64,000 nt of DNA from Psoroptes ovis (Eukaryota > Arthropoda > Arachnida > Sarcoptiformes > Psoroptidae): positions 62,001 to 126,000 of the forward strand of contig PQWQ01000039.1 in assembly GCA_002943765.1 (NCBI GenBank), in the 5' to 3' direction. Position 1 is the first letter of the stretch; each line of letters starts with the position of its first letter. Under the pieces are notes generated by a model. It had not been told where the DNA came from, ran no database searches, and was given only the letters and a program-made list of their open reading frames with translations. Positions 26,301 through 37,537 of this stretch are shown one piece after another. Position numbers and translations under genes: made by a program.

Positions 26301-27879
26301 TGATTAAAACAACAATTGCAGCAACAGCAGCGACACCAACAACAACCTTGATCATCGCAATCATTCACATTTTGTCTTTGATTCATATCATTCGATTTGA
26401 TCGGTTCCATTGTTCGCAATGAAAATAATGTTTTGTCATCTGAAAATGAATGAATAACATGAAATGAATTAATGAAAATGATTAATAAAAATTTAAAATT
26501 ATGCCGTAACAGGTCATAATCTTCAAACACCTCATAGTTTATCATGTCATAAAACATTCGAAAAACATTGGAAAAACATGTCAAATCATACTTGGAAAAA
26601 TTGGTCGAAAAATTTTGAAAAACTGGTAAAAACCATCATAAACACTCCCTTTAAATCAATAATTCATCAATAAATCGATTATTGAAGAGATTTAAAAATC
26701 AATCAATTAATTGATTGATTGATTATTTGATCATCATTGATTTTGTATTGATCGGAAATATGTGACATTTTCCAATGATGATGATTTACCAGGAAAATTT
26801 CCCGATTTTTTTTTTTTTGAATTTTCTGCTCTAAAAAATGACCTGAAAAAAAAATGTTCAACTTCCTACAGGCAGGTTTATACCTATTATTCAGGTATTA
26901 TACCCTAAACCAGTCATTCTCAACCGGTGTTCCGCGGCACTTTAGTGTTCCGCCAGATTCCAAAAATGTGCCGCCAAATTTCGGAAATCTAACTCATTCC
27001 TTTACTATTCCCTTACTTGGTGTGCCGCAAGATTTTTGAAATAAAGGCTTTTCCTTTTTTCAGTGTGCCGCGGCGAAAAAAAGGTTGAGAATGACTGCCC
27101 TAAACAATATATTAGCTTGTCCGAAAAGTTCATTCCGGCTTAATCGAATAGTCGATGCATGATGAAAATCGGTCAGAACTTTATGGACAACCTAATATAA
27201 TTAATTGAAAACAATTAAAACAAAACAACAGCAAAAAAAAATTTTGATCTATTCGAGGTTAATTAATTTTTTTATTATTAAAGGGGCTTCTACCTTAAAT
27301 TTCAAACCATTTTTAACAGTATGACTATGAAAATACGAAAAAATAATGATAAATATGCAGCATATGATAGTTATGGTTGGTTTCATTTCAATGGTACCCA
27401 AACAAACATTTAAATTGTTATCAAAATTATTCATCTATTCATATGGCAATTATTATTTGGGTTGTCCCATAAGTTCTAGCCGTTTTTTCAAAATGTTTCT
27501 TCATCGAAAAAACACGTCAAGAACTTATGGGACAACCTATGAGATATTTATTATTTTTCAAAATTAATTTATGACAGTTTCAGTGAGGTTATTGTTTATT
27601 TTTGTTGATTTTGATTTGATCCTTTGACAAAATATTGAACTTACTTGTTTGCTGTTGTTGTTGTTGTTGTTGATCATCATCATCAACAATTAACTGGCAC
27701 ATTTTTGTCGTAAAACGATAAAGATTATAGTTTAAATTATTATTTGGATAATTTGGATGATTTATATTGTTTACTCGGTTCGATGAAATCCTTTGCAATT
27801 TATTCATGTTTATCATTGATAATATTTGTTGTTGTGGATCATAATAATAATTGAACTTATCAATAGTTGAACTATTCAT
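17345..27879 (-). CDS. spi: Spitz-type EGFR ligand precursor (7 exons)
   Basis: Membrane-bound EGF ligand; rhomboid cleavage in the membrane releases the active form (Spitz family knowledge). Exons on the minus strand: 27879-27645, 26439-25063, 18339-18168, 18085-18018, 17887-17782, 17686-17518, 17389-17345. All junctions are GT-AG, phases agree (1,1,2,1,2,0) and the total is 2172 nt, 723 residues. The joined codon at 25063/18339 gives QVESCSSRSTPKPR, closely matching the start of mature Drosophila Spitz; RPNITFQTYVCPE and WYCLNGATCF follow. The EGF has six Cys at 566, 575, 581, 594, 596 and 605. A membrane span (about 625-650) starts with EAGIAGG, small residues like those rhomboids cleave; a tail of about 70 residues follows. 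A hydrophobic stretch at 513-537 fits a signal sequence. Odd: about 510 Ser/His/Gln/Cys-rich residues precede it, so translation may start further down; an upstream Met in exon 2 is the alternative. Confidence 0.78.
17973..17996 (-). repeat. (GA)n purine tract in a Spitz intron
   Basis: On the sense strand of the gene this is a GA run of about 12 units inside the 130-bp intron between the second EGF exon and the membrane-span exon. Confidence 0.85.
19015..19096. mobile_element. Mariner-like palindromic MITE, type A
   Basis: Begins TTAGGTTGTCCGAAAAGTT and ends with its near complement AACTTTTCGGACAGCCTAA, flanked by TA on both sides, as Tc1/mariner insertions are. Internal GAGCAACTCTAT...GATTAAGCCGAATG marks type A. 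Confidence 0.9.
20151..20179. promoter_or_regulatory. E-box palindrome inside a short hairpin
   Basis: AACTTGTG (20151) pairs with CACAAGTT (ending 20179) and encloses the perfect palindrome GGCACGTGCC (20163-20172) with a CACGTG E-box. It lies in the large Spitz intron. The sequence is certain; a role as an enhancer site is only possible. Confidence 0.3.
22338..22416. mobile_element. Mariner-like palindromic MITE, type C
   Basis: Starts TTAGGTTGTCCGATAAGTTT, ends AACTTTTCGGACAACCC. The centre has CTACGATATAATCGAC, shared with the copies at 35.7 and 37.5 kb. The right terminal bases are decayed. Confidence 0.85.
22571..22900 (+). CDS. Possible small membrane protein nested in an intron
   Basis: Not recognised. 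A 109-residue ORF on the strand opposite the Spitz-type gene. It holds a long hydrophobic span (about residues 50-80, HLLAFIFFLVYFTLIIMIIY) followed by a basic tail ending KGKQWQQVNDQC. The composition, with Trp, Cys, Pro and little simple repeat, is more protein-like than other short ORFs here, and a donor-like AAG/GTAAAA follows its stop by 45 bases. It may equally be chance. Confidence 0.25.
   Translation: MIFNNFLIIKNDDVEIHIEIPMKLYDSIKQTQQPNNNMCFAPIFYEIIEIFRHLLAFIFFLVYFTLIIMIIYRLIAIIQCVCGWSFEKIRFTLNEKFKGKQWQQVNDQC
25019..25037. repeat. Poly-A tract (poly-T on the gene strand)
   Basis: A run of 19 A on the plus strand. On the transcribed sense strand it is a U tract starting about 25 bases after the 5' splice site at 25063/25062. 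Confidence 0.9.
26911..27097. mobile_element. hAT-type MITE, 187 bp, with perfect 8-bp TSD
   Basis: Perfect 15-bp terminal inverted repeats, CAGTCATTCTCAACC at the left and its exact complement at the right, enclosed by identical 8-bp direct repeats CCCTAAAC (26903-26910 and 27098-27105). An 8-bp duplication and CAG...CTG ends are hallmarks of hAT elements. The interior has GC-rich CCGCGG/CCGCGGC subterminal blocks and no ORF. It lies in intron 1 of the Spitz-type gene. Confidence 0.92.
27112..27195. mobile_element. Mariner-like palindromic MITE, type A (reverse orientation)
   Basis: TTAGCTTGTCCGAAAAGTTC ... GACAACCTAA with the type A centre inverted (GGCTTAATCGAATAG). It starts 6 bp after the TSD of the hAT MITE, in intron 1 of the Spitz-type gene. 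Confidence 0.85.
27457..27539. mobile_element. Mariner-like palindromic MITE, type B
   Basis: TTGGGTTGTCCCATAAGTTC at the left pairs with GAACTTATGGGACAACCTA at the right; the centre is a short A/T-rich loop. Type B is distinguished by CCCATAAGTT arms. Confidence 0.87.
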
Positions 27880-28750
27880 TGTTGTTGTTGTTGTTCATTC
27901 GAAGATTGATTTGAAAGATTTGAAATTTTTGAAAAAATATAAAGGCACAGATAATTTAGAATGAAAATTGAAAAAATTGAAAAAACTGATGGGTTTCAAT
28001 CGAATAATTTTCGCCTTATGGTTAAAGGTCGAAAATCATTCGGCGTGATGATCAAGTACGGATGAAATCGTTGGAATTATTTGAAATTATTTCAAAATTT
28101 TAAAACATCTCAAACATTAAATTGATCATCAGAAATACGTTGAAATGGTTAAAATGTTCATGGTAATTAATCATTGATTATTAATATCATCATTCATTCA
28201 ATTGAAAATATCAAAACTTTTAATTAAAAAAATTTCAATCAAAATGCAATCAATTTCATGGAAAATCAAAACACCGATTCATTCAAATTCATTCATACAT
28301 TCATTCATTCAGTGTCAAAATTAATTTCAAAATTGAAAATTTCACCAATTTCACCAAAATTCACAAGAAATAATCATCATTATTATTATTCAATGTTTGA
28401 TTACTTGATTAATTAATCATTGTTTTGAATCATTTGAATATTTTCAATTAGTTAATTGATTAATTTTAATTAATTGATTTGAATTGATTAATTAACTTGC
28501 TGTTTTTAATTGATTGTTGTTGTTGATACTGATGTGAAACTGTGAAAACAAATTTTCAAAAATGAAAATAATTGAAAAATCATTGAAATTTCAATGAAAA
28601 ATTCAATCTTTCAACTTTCTGACTGGCTGGATGGCTATGGTTATGGTCGATATTACCGAAACACTGATCAAATATAAAATGAAATATTCAACAAAATGAG
28701 AGAAATGCAATTGTTGTTTGGATTGTTGTGTCGATGTTGTTGGTTGATCA

Positions 28751-28772
28751 GTGTATGTGTGTGTGTGTGTGT
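28751..28772. repeat. (GT)n microsatellite
   Basis: GT run with one A interruption, about 11 units, followed by a short CTG run. Confidence 0.85.
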
Positions 28773-28921
28773 TTGTGTGCTGCTGCTGCTGAGGTTGTTG
28801 TTGTGAATTGCTTTAGGCTGGCTAGCTGGCTGAAGATGAAGAAATATTTAAATTTTTCTCTTCACTTTGTTTGATTTGATGAAAAAACATTTTCTCTCTG
28901 TGTTTCTATTATATTATATTA

Positions 28922-29003
28922 TTAGGTTGTCCCATAAGTTTTTGCCATTTTTTTAAATTTTTATTCATTGAAAAAACACGGTAAGAACTTATGGGACAAC
29001 CTA
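28922..29003. mobile_element. Mariner-like palindromic MITE, type B
   Basis: TTAGGTTGTCCCATAAGTTT at the left, AACTTATGGGACAACCTA at the right, AT-rich loop. Confidence 0.88.
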
Positions 29004-29319
29004 TTATAATCATTTGTTGTGTTTGGGTTTTCGGCTTGTTTTTCAATATTTTCAGCCAGCTAAAATGGTCCACAGGGCGGCGGTAAACTTGTCCATGTGT
29101 TGTGTGTTTGTGCTTGTATATCTGTGTGTGTTTATATGCAATTTCCATTCAAAATTTCATTCAAACGCTGTTTTGTTGTTGTTGTTGTTCACAATTGTTT
29201 GTTTGGTTGTTTGTTGGTTGGTTGTTTAAAAATCATTCAACAAATAATAAACACACACAGGCAGCCTAAAATTCAAATATCACAAATATGCATGTAAATA
29301 AATGCTAACTAGAAATATA

Positions 29320-29401
29320 TTATGGTTGTCCGAAAAGTTCAGGCCGATTTTCGTGAGCAACTCTATCCGATTAAGCCGAATGAACTTTTCGGACAGCCTA
29401 A
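29320..29401. mobile_element. Mariner-like palindromic MITE, type A
   Basis: TTATGGTTGTCCGAAAAGTT at the left, AACTTTTCGGACAGCCTAA at the right; the centre GAGCAACTCTATCCGATTAA is nearly that of the copy at 19015. Confidence 0.88.
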
Positions 29402-30761
29402 TATTTCTAATATATTAAAAATTTCTGTTTTTGATAAGAGAAGAAATGGTAAAACATAAATTCTTTTGTTTTCATTCATTGAAATTTTCTGTATTTTTTT
29501 CTGGTTGTTTGCTGATTATCATCATCATCTCGACAATCAAATGGTAGTGGCGGTATTTTTTGTGTTGTGTTTATTTTGAATGGTCTGATGATTTGTTTCT
29601 TTGAAATTTTTTGTTCAACTTTCGTATGATGATTTAATGATTTAGGACTATAGAAAAAAAAAATCTGGGATTCGAAATTCAAAGAATTTCGTTCTCATCA
29701 ATAGCCTTCGCAATCAAACTCAAATTCAGGCATCGAAATCAATTCGATTGATTTTAAATCAATCAATTCTCAAATCGATTGAATTGAATTTCAGCGAAAA
29801 AACAATCAACAGGTGGTTGCTTTTGAAAAATTTCAAATTAATTGCAATCTACAATCTTTAAATCGATTAAATCAATCTTTAAATATCAATTTTATTATCA
29901 ATTTTACCGTTATTTTTCAAATAGAATTAATTTTCAAAAGGAATAGTCTTTTCTGAAAAATAAAATAACATAGCTATAGACTCGTGTTTGACACGTGGCA
30001 AATGTGTTTTAGAAATCTTCGACAGAGATAAATAATATCACAGTGGATAAGGGTCAATATCGAACAAGGCTCATTTGATTTGAGATTTTGGGGTGATTTT
30101 GTATGATCACCTGCCTATTTCATTTCACATTCAAATGTTTAACAATGTTTTTTGGAAAATGGAGAAATGAAACACTGAAAATTGATTTCATTGATCTGAA
30201 TCCTCTCCGAAAAAAACTTTCAAAATTATTGCAAATTGTATTGAAGAATTAAATGTTTTCTCAAATGAAAACAAATAAATAAATAAAATCAAGCAGCTGG
30301 TCCATATCATTCAATTCAACCCCAAAACAAAACGAATTGTCCTAAATTTTTACGTTCATTTTAATGCTTTTGAAATATCATAAACAAAAAAAAAAAAAAA
30401 AACTCCTCCACCAAATTTGAACAAAAAAAGATCTAAGGTCAGACTTATGGTCTTTTTTTTCAAAAAAATAAAAATAAAAATTTTCTGGTTCAAAACTATA
30501 GACCATAGCACGTGCCATAAGGAAAATGAATGAATGAAAACGCGTGCTTTCATTTTTTTTTATTTTCACGATTTCGAGTTTCTCCATTTGGCTCGGGTCG
30601 GGCACACTTCATTCATTCACAAATCAAACAATCAAATCTCTTAGATTACAGAACACATAAATGAATAAAACACACAATCAACAATTGTCGTCAAAACTAT
30701 ATCGAGAAAATGACCAATGACCTTTTTTTCCCGACCATCATCAACTACATCAGAATTATTA

Positions 30762-30841
30762 TTAGGTTGTCCCATAAGTTCTTACCGGTTATATCGTAGA
30801 AAATCATTAGAAAATCGGCGAGAACTTATGGGACAATCGAA
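30762..30841. mobile_element. Mariner-like palindromic MITE, B/C mosaic
   Basis: TTAGGTTGTCCCATAAGTTC ... GAACTTATGGGACAATCGAA: type B arms, but the centre ATATCGTAGAAAATCATTAG is the type C centre in reverse orientation. Confidence 0.85.
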
Positions 30842-31582
30842 TATTTATTTCTGGCAAAAAAAAGGGAACGCGAAAAATACGATAAAAGTCTAGGGTCAAT
30901 CACCATTATCAGCCAACAGCCCAAGCAGTTTACTCATTCAAACAAATTTAATATTTCATTCATTCAAACTTTGAAAAATGTTCAATATGTTCATCACCAT
31001 CATCATATGTACAGTAAAGATATGAATGAATGAACGAAAAAATGCATGTAGTCCATAGAGAAATTTAAATTTTTTTTTGAAAAAATTTGTCGCCAAACAT
31101 CTGTTGTTTGTGAGTATGTGTGTTGGTATATCTGTTTGAATATTTTGCTGTATTCAAATCATAACAGTTTCTTCGATTCAATTTTCGCAGACTAAGAACA
31201 ATTGAATTTGATATTCAGGGTAAAACAAATGCTTTGAAAAACATTTGAACGTTTGAAAAGATTTTAAATCTTGGTGAAAATGTGGTTTTACATTTTGAAA
31301 AAATTTAAATTTGAAATAAAGTAAATGAAATAAAGGGATTTAAAGATCTTTTTCGGTTTGAAATCATTGGTGATTTAAAATCATTTCATTTCGTTCATTT
31401 ATTTCAATTTAATTCATTCATTTCATTCATTTTTTCAGTTTTTTCAAATTGAAAATCAACAACAAAGAATGAAATATTTGAATTTTGAATCTAAATTTTG
31501 AATGGGAAAAATATATATTAAACATCAACCAAAGCAACAACAAACAAACAATATGGCCATCATACACCCACATACATATATA

Positions 31583-31663
31583 TTAGGTTGTCCCATAAAT
31601 TCTTGCCGTTTTTAGAATTGAAAAAAAATTAAAAAAATGGCAAAAACTTATGGGACAACCGAA
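31583..31663. mobile_element. Mariner-like palindromic MITE, type B
   Basis: TTAGGTTGTCCCATAAATTC ... AACTTATGGGACAACCGAA, TA flanks, AT-rich loop. Confidence 0.87.
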
Positions 31664-32311
31664 TACATCTGTTGATGATTTTTTTTTCTTAGAATTTTTC
31701 AACCAGAAAACAACAAGAAAATGAATTGAAATTTAAATATAAATGAAAATCTGTGCACACATTTAATGATTATTTTTTTTTTTCGGTGTAGTTCATAGAT
31801 ACCAACAAACAAATACGTAGAACAAACCTCGAATTTTCAAGGAAAGAAAAATCAAGCAAGAAAATTGAATATCAGAGATAATTGAATCAAAAATGTTGTT
31901 TACCTGCTCGAATTTGCACTAATTGATTTGATTTGACTTGACCTTTTAATTATTTAAATTTCTTTTTTGATTTTTTGAAAATTCAGTTCATGCTCAAATT
32001 GGAAACTCATATTATCCAGAACAACAAACAGATAGATGGACAATGGGCAATATTCAAGAAGAGAATATTCAATTTAATCATAAATATTCAACAAGTGTTT
32101 CATTATGAATTATTTGAATGAAAATTTCGGATTAATTAAGTCTAGTAATCAAAATGAAATATCTAAGATTCGACTAAAGAATATCAATGAATTATTACAA
32201 TACCAAAATATCTGGTAGTAATTCTCGCTGCGCAATTGTTATTGTTAACATTTTTAATTTCAAATTTTGTCATATTCAAATGTTGAATGGCGGTGATAAA
32301 TGAACGTATGA

Positions 32312-32332
32312 ATGTGTGTGTGTGTGTGTGTG
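32312..32332. repeat. (GT)n microsatellite
   Basis: GT run of about 10 units, 20 bases upstream of a MITE. Confidence 0.85.
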
Positions 32333-32354
32333 GATATATGGCATTAAAAATATA

Positions 32355-32434
32355 CTAGGTTGTCCGGAAAGTTCTTGCCGATTTTCTCGAACAACTCTAT
32401 TCGATTAAGCGTAATAAACTTTTCGGACAACCGA
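32355..32434. mobile_element. Mariner-like palindromic MITE, type A
   Basis: CTAGGTTGTCCGGAAAGTTC ... AACTTTTCGGACAACCGAA with the type A centre CAACTCTATTCGATTAAGC. Confidence 0.87.
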
Positions 32435-33733
32435 AAATTGTCTGAAAATTTAGAAATTGTGTGTGTAGTTGAACTTTGGTTGATTAAAAAATATTAAAAT
32501 TAATAATAAAACAACCAAAAAATAAAATAAAATAAATAGATGTTCATGTGAATAAATAAATAAATGAATGAATTGAAATGTTTGAGAATTCAAATTCAAA
32601 GGTAATGGGCGTCTTGCAATGATGATGATGATGATGATGCCTTGCTACACATATTGGCTTTATGGAAATATTATTAATTCAACAAAAACAAAAAAAACAA
32701 AAAAAAAAAAAAAACAAACAACTGGTATCACGCCTACCGTCAAAAAAACGTGAAGGATGCGTAGGTGATTTAAAATATGGAATAAATGAATGAAAAATAA
32801 CCAAAGAAAATATAAATAAAAATAAATATCTTTAAAATGCTTTAGATGGCCATCATCATCATCATCATCATCATTGCCATCATTGCCATCATAATCATAT
32901 AATGCATCAACCATATAGTATTCAATCTTTTTTTTTTTTTGAAGCAAGTTGATTGATTGTTCAAAATTTCATAGAAAATTGAATATCAAAGTTGAATAAT
33001 TCAGGTTTTTTACCAATGGGCAACCATATGTTGTTAGATGGCGTTTTTTCTTGGGGTAAATTAATTGAAATTAATCAAAAAATTGAAATTAATGGATTAA
33101 TTGCAATCGATTCAATTAATCCACAGAATTCAAGGTCGACCAAGTAATTTTCAAAGAAAATTGACCAGAATTCATTTGATTTGACCATTTGATTTATCTT
33201 AAATAAGCATCATTTTGATTGATTGATTGATAGATCGACAGATAGACACATTGATTGATTAATTGCATGGAATTCAGAAATTGTATTCAACATCGAATCA
33301 AGTCATTGCAAACCAGTGCAAAAGACTTGAAAAGCTTTGAAAAAAGCTCAAAGAACAATAATTTACCAGTCAGCCATCAAACTCATCAAATATATACCAA
33401 TCAACTATAAATCAACGACGATTGGTGGTATTGTTCATCAGCGAATTCCAAAAAAAAAAAATCATATTAAACATCATCAAAGAATGATGAGAATGATGAT
33501 GATTTAAAGAGGTCTAAAAATAATGGGCTTTTTTTGATTTCAGGGGTTTTCAGTGAATTTGAACATTAAAACATTCAAAATTAAACAAGTAACAATCAAT
33601 GCGAGCCTCGAAAGGCCAAAAATACAAAGAAATTTGACATAATAATCAAAATATTTTGATTTATAAAAGCCGAAAACATAAAATCTTAGAGTTTTACTTT
33701 GTAAGATGCTGCTGCTGCTGGTCGTTTTCGATC

Positions 33734-33761
33734 AATGAATGAATGAATGAATGAATGAATG
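33734..33761. repeat. (AATG)n tetranucleotide repeat
   Basis: About seven AATG units, uninterrupted. Confidence 0.85.
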
Positions 33762-34476
33762 CTCAATCAATGTGTTATATGATGTCTTGAAGAAACAATT
33801 TCTTCGATTATTGAATACAAAATGCGAAGAAATAAGAAAATAAGAAAAAACTTGAGAAAAACTTAAAAAGGAAAAAATACCGAAGTTTAAACTATAGTCT
33901 TTGAATAACAACAGCGATAATAGTGATATATTTGAAAAAAACTATTAAAAAAGATGAAATGTTTCGATGTTTTCGAATATTTTGACAGCTTCTTAAAGCA
34001 TAATAATAACAACTAAACAACAACCAGCAAACAACTAAAGCATTGAATTCAAAGATTTTTTTGAAAAAGTAAAAATTACATAAAACATATTAACACACAC
34101 ACAGCAACCATACCAACCATACCAATCGACGACCATCATAAGAACAAACACAATTTACCGCCAAAAATAATAATAAATTATTATTATCCATACATCTATC
34201 CACCAAGGCTATAGCTGTAGCATTATATTCAGCACAACAACATCATCTATATTCTTTGAATATTCGCATTTTTTTTTGGCTTCACACAACACAACATCCA
34301 TCCATCCATCGAATATTGCTGTTGTTGCTGTTCGACGTTTTATTTGTTTGATGTTGTTTTATTATTATTTAAAATCAAACTATTTTGATTATTATTTGTT
34401 AGTTAACTTGTCAAATGATATTTTTTTTTTTTTTTTTTGAAAAATGTTTTGAATTCATATATTTAAAATGAAAAAT

Positions 34477-34558
34477 ATAAGGTTGTCCGAAAAGTTCATT
34501 ACGCTTAATCGAATAGAGTTACTCATTAAAATCGGCCAAAACTTTCCGGACAACATAA
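34477..34558. mobile_element. Mariner-like palindromic MITE, type A (reverse orientation)
   Basis: ATAAGGTTGTCCGAAAAGTT ... AACTTTCCGGACAACATAA; the centre CGCTTAATCGAATAGAGTT is inverted relative to the 19015 copy. Confidence 0.85.
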
Positions 34559-34878
34559 TATTATAATAAACACACACAGATGAAAACACATCAGGGAGGT
34601 CTAAACAACCAACGCGACGACTAAGATGACGACGACGATCATAGGCCATCATCATAGCACTGAGAAAATATTTATATTGATGATGATGATGATGATGATG
34701 AGATGACCTGATGAATCGTATGTGTTTGTGTATGTGTATTTGTGTTTAGATGTGTGTGTATGGAAATAAATAAAGCAAAATATAATAATAATAATAATCA
34801 AAACATCATCAATTTTATATTCTACTTGTTTTCTGACATTTGCTTAGAGATCGTAAATAATAATAATAATAATAAATA

Positions 34879-34959
34879 TTAGATTGTCCGAAAAGTTTTG
34901 GCCGATTAATCAATAGAGTTGCCGATGAAAATCGACCATGACTTTTCGGACAACCCTAA
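34879..34959. mobile_element. Mariner-like palindromic MITE, type A-like, deleted centre
   Basis: TTAGATTGTCCGAAAAGTTT ... GACTTTTCGGACAACCCTAA, with a shortened and rearranged centre (AATCAATAGAGTTGCCGATG). Confidence 0.83.
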
Positions 34960-35170
34960 TATATAATAAATGAAAATATGTGAAAAATTCCATTGATTTT
35001 TTTTTTTAAATTTTTAATAGAATCATTATTCACAAAAACATAAAGGAAAAAAATCCGAATAAAAAAGAAATTGATTGATTTTCATTCATCATCATCATCA
35101 TCATTTGATTTATATATCATTTATGATAATTATTTTATTCAAAAAAAAGAGAGAAAGAAAGAAAAAAGAT

Positions 35171-35266
35171 CTACCGATATGAAATGAGCGTTTTTTTTCA
35201 CCATTGAAAACTTGGTTATTTCAATGCAAGAATTAATGCGAAGAAACGTTCATTTCATATCGGTAA
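35171..35266. other. Long hairpin unrelated to the MITE family
   Basis: The left arm from 35171 contains TACCGATATGAAATGAGCG and the right arm (ending 35266) its near-complete complement CGTTCATTTCATATCGGTA, about 26 paired bases. An inner perfect stem CATTGAAA...TTTCAATG closes the loop. No TA-flanked mariner ends and no second copy noticed in the window. It could be a pre-miRNA-like fold or a different small element; no known microRNA seed is recognised. Confidence 0.55.
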
Positions 35267-35694
35267 GATTATTTAATTTAAATTCAAATAGAAATACATT
35301 CAAATGCTGCTTTTATTCAAAGGTGTTAATCACATATTTGAAATCACACACACACACAGGTAATACTTATAGCCGAAAAAAGAAAAAGAAATGATATAAA
35401 ACTTGATTATTATTGATTAGATTAAAAGATTTTTTATTCAATATTGAATTCAATATTTCAAGCCGAAATTCAAAATAAGATTTTGTTTTTGGCAAAAAAT
35501 TTAAAAATTTAAAAATTTACATTTAAATCATTGATAATTAATCATTTTAAAAAGTTTTTCCCACTTGATTCGTTTCACAGAAATATATTCACAAATAATT
35601 TAGCATCAAAATTTCCATAGAAAATACACAACATATCAAAGAACCATAAATATCAAAGAGATATGTGTGTGCGTGTGTTGATATACAAATATTT

Positions 35695-35775
35695 TTGAAT
35701 TGTCCCAAAAAGTTCTTGCCGATTTTCTAATGATTTCGTACGATATAATCGGCAAAAACTTTTCGGACAACCTAA
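35695..35775. mobile_element. Mariner-like palindromic MITE, type C, decayed left end
   Basis: The left end has lost its TTAGG (GAATTGTCCC), followed by AAGTTCTTGCCGATTTTCTA. The right end AACTTTTCGGACAACCTAA is intact; the centre TACGATATAATCGGC is type C. Confidence 0.85.
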
Positions 35776-37458
35776 TATTACATTTATCTTAATATATCTG
35801 TGAATATATTATTTCATTCAAACAAAAATATTTTGAAATTATTATTATTATTATTATTATTATTGTCAAAAATAATATTTTGAGATTTCAATATTTTCAG
35901 TTCTTCTTATAACTTGATTCGCCCACACACTTTACCAGCTCAACAATAATCTTAATAATAATACAATGACCGTCATCATCATCATCATTGTTTTCTGATC
36001 TTAATTCTTTGTTCATTTTATTATTTTTCGTAGATTTTCTATAATCCCTGATTTCAAAGAATAATAATAATAATAATATTTCTGAATTTTTTCACATATT
36101 CAAACACTGTAAATGCATGATTTTCAATGATATAATAATAATAATAGATGATAATATAAATATTAGAAATATTTGGATGAATATTCATTCAGATATGAAT
36201 ATTCACATTGAAAAGCAACAAGTGATTAGACCACACACTCTCTCTTGTGTTACCTCTCTATGCTTTCTGGTCAATGATGTTTAAATATTAAGTTTGAAAT
36301 TTTCTGCTTTGTTTTCAGTTTGCCATAATGCAAAAATTAAAATAATTAATAATTATATTTAAATGAATTTTTTAATTATTGAAAAAAATGCAATTAATGA
36401 TTATAAATGAATAGAAGGAAAATACATCAGTGCTTTTCTCCATTCAAAATGATACCATTGATCAAATGATGAACCATTTTGGATTGAAAATCCTGGAAGA
36501 AGATGATCATCATAAGAAAATATCCAATAGGATTTATTGGAAAATGTTCATTATAACTTCATAGATATAATTTAAATTTTTAATTACAGAGAATAATGAT
36601 AATTACTGCCAATCATCTTATGAAAATGTTTGATTTTTGATTGATTTTATGCATAAATTATTTACAATTCAAAATAAAAAAAAACAATTGATTTATCTCA
36701 GAGAGAGATAAATCATAAAATCATATTTTATCAAATAAAATAAAATAAAAAATAGAAATTCATAATAAATAAAGTCATAATCATTCATTTTATTTTATTT
36801 TTTATTTTTATTTATTTTTATTTTTTCTGTTGGTATTTATTATTTGGCCTATATATTTACACATTGAATTTATATGAATGAACATTCAAAAAAAGAAAAA
36901 CAGACAAACAACAGACAAACAAATCAAGCAATCAAAGACGATTCAAAGAGTTAAATTCATGTTTATGTCTAAATAAATAAATAAATAACCGAATAACTGA
37001 ATCATTTATATCAAATGTGATTGAATGAATGAATGAATGAATGAATGAACAATTCATAATTTATGAAAAATAAAAATGTAAAAAATAAGACAAATAAATC
37101 ATGAAAAAAAAAATTATCTAATATATCAATCTAAGATATGAAAATAAAAATATACGAAGGTGATTCAAAGTTATTGAAGCTTTATTTTTGTCATTTTTTT
37201 TTCGTTGACCTGAATATTAAACTAAAAAATTGAAATATTTATTATTCGAATATGAATTATTCGTCATAATGATCCATATGATCATTATCATAAATGGATA
37301 ACAATTTCAATGCTTTTGTTGTAGGATTTTTTCGTTCCTCGAAAAATATTTCTTGAGAAATTAATTGTTCATTTTACATTCAAATAATTTTTTTTTTGGC
37401 AGGGTAATTAATGAATTAATTAGATCGAAAATGAAATAAAACAAATCAAGACATAATA

Positions 37459-37537
37459 TTAGGTTGTCCAATAAGTTCTTGCCGATTTTCTTATGATTCC
37501 CTACGATATAATCAACAAAAACTTTTCGAACAACCAA
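37459..37537. mobile_element. Mariner-like palindromic MITE, type C
   Basis: TTAGGTTGTCCAATAAGTTC ... AACTTTTCGAACAACCAAA with the centre CTACGATATAATCAAC. Confidence 0.86.

Noticed and set aside
30378..30605. Overlapping minus ORFs with Phe-rich ends
   Set aside because: Driven by poly-A and A-rich runs; no conserved residues and no expression-related signal.
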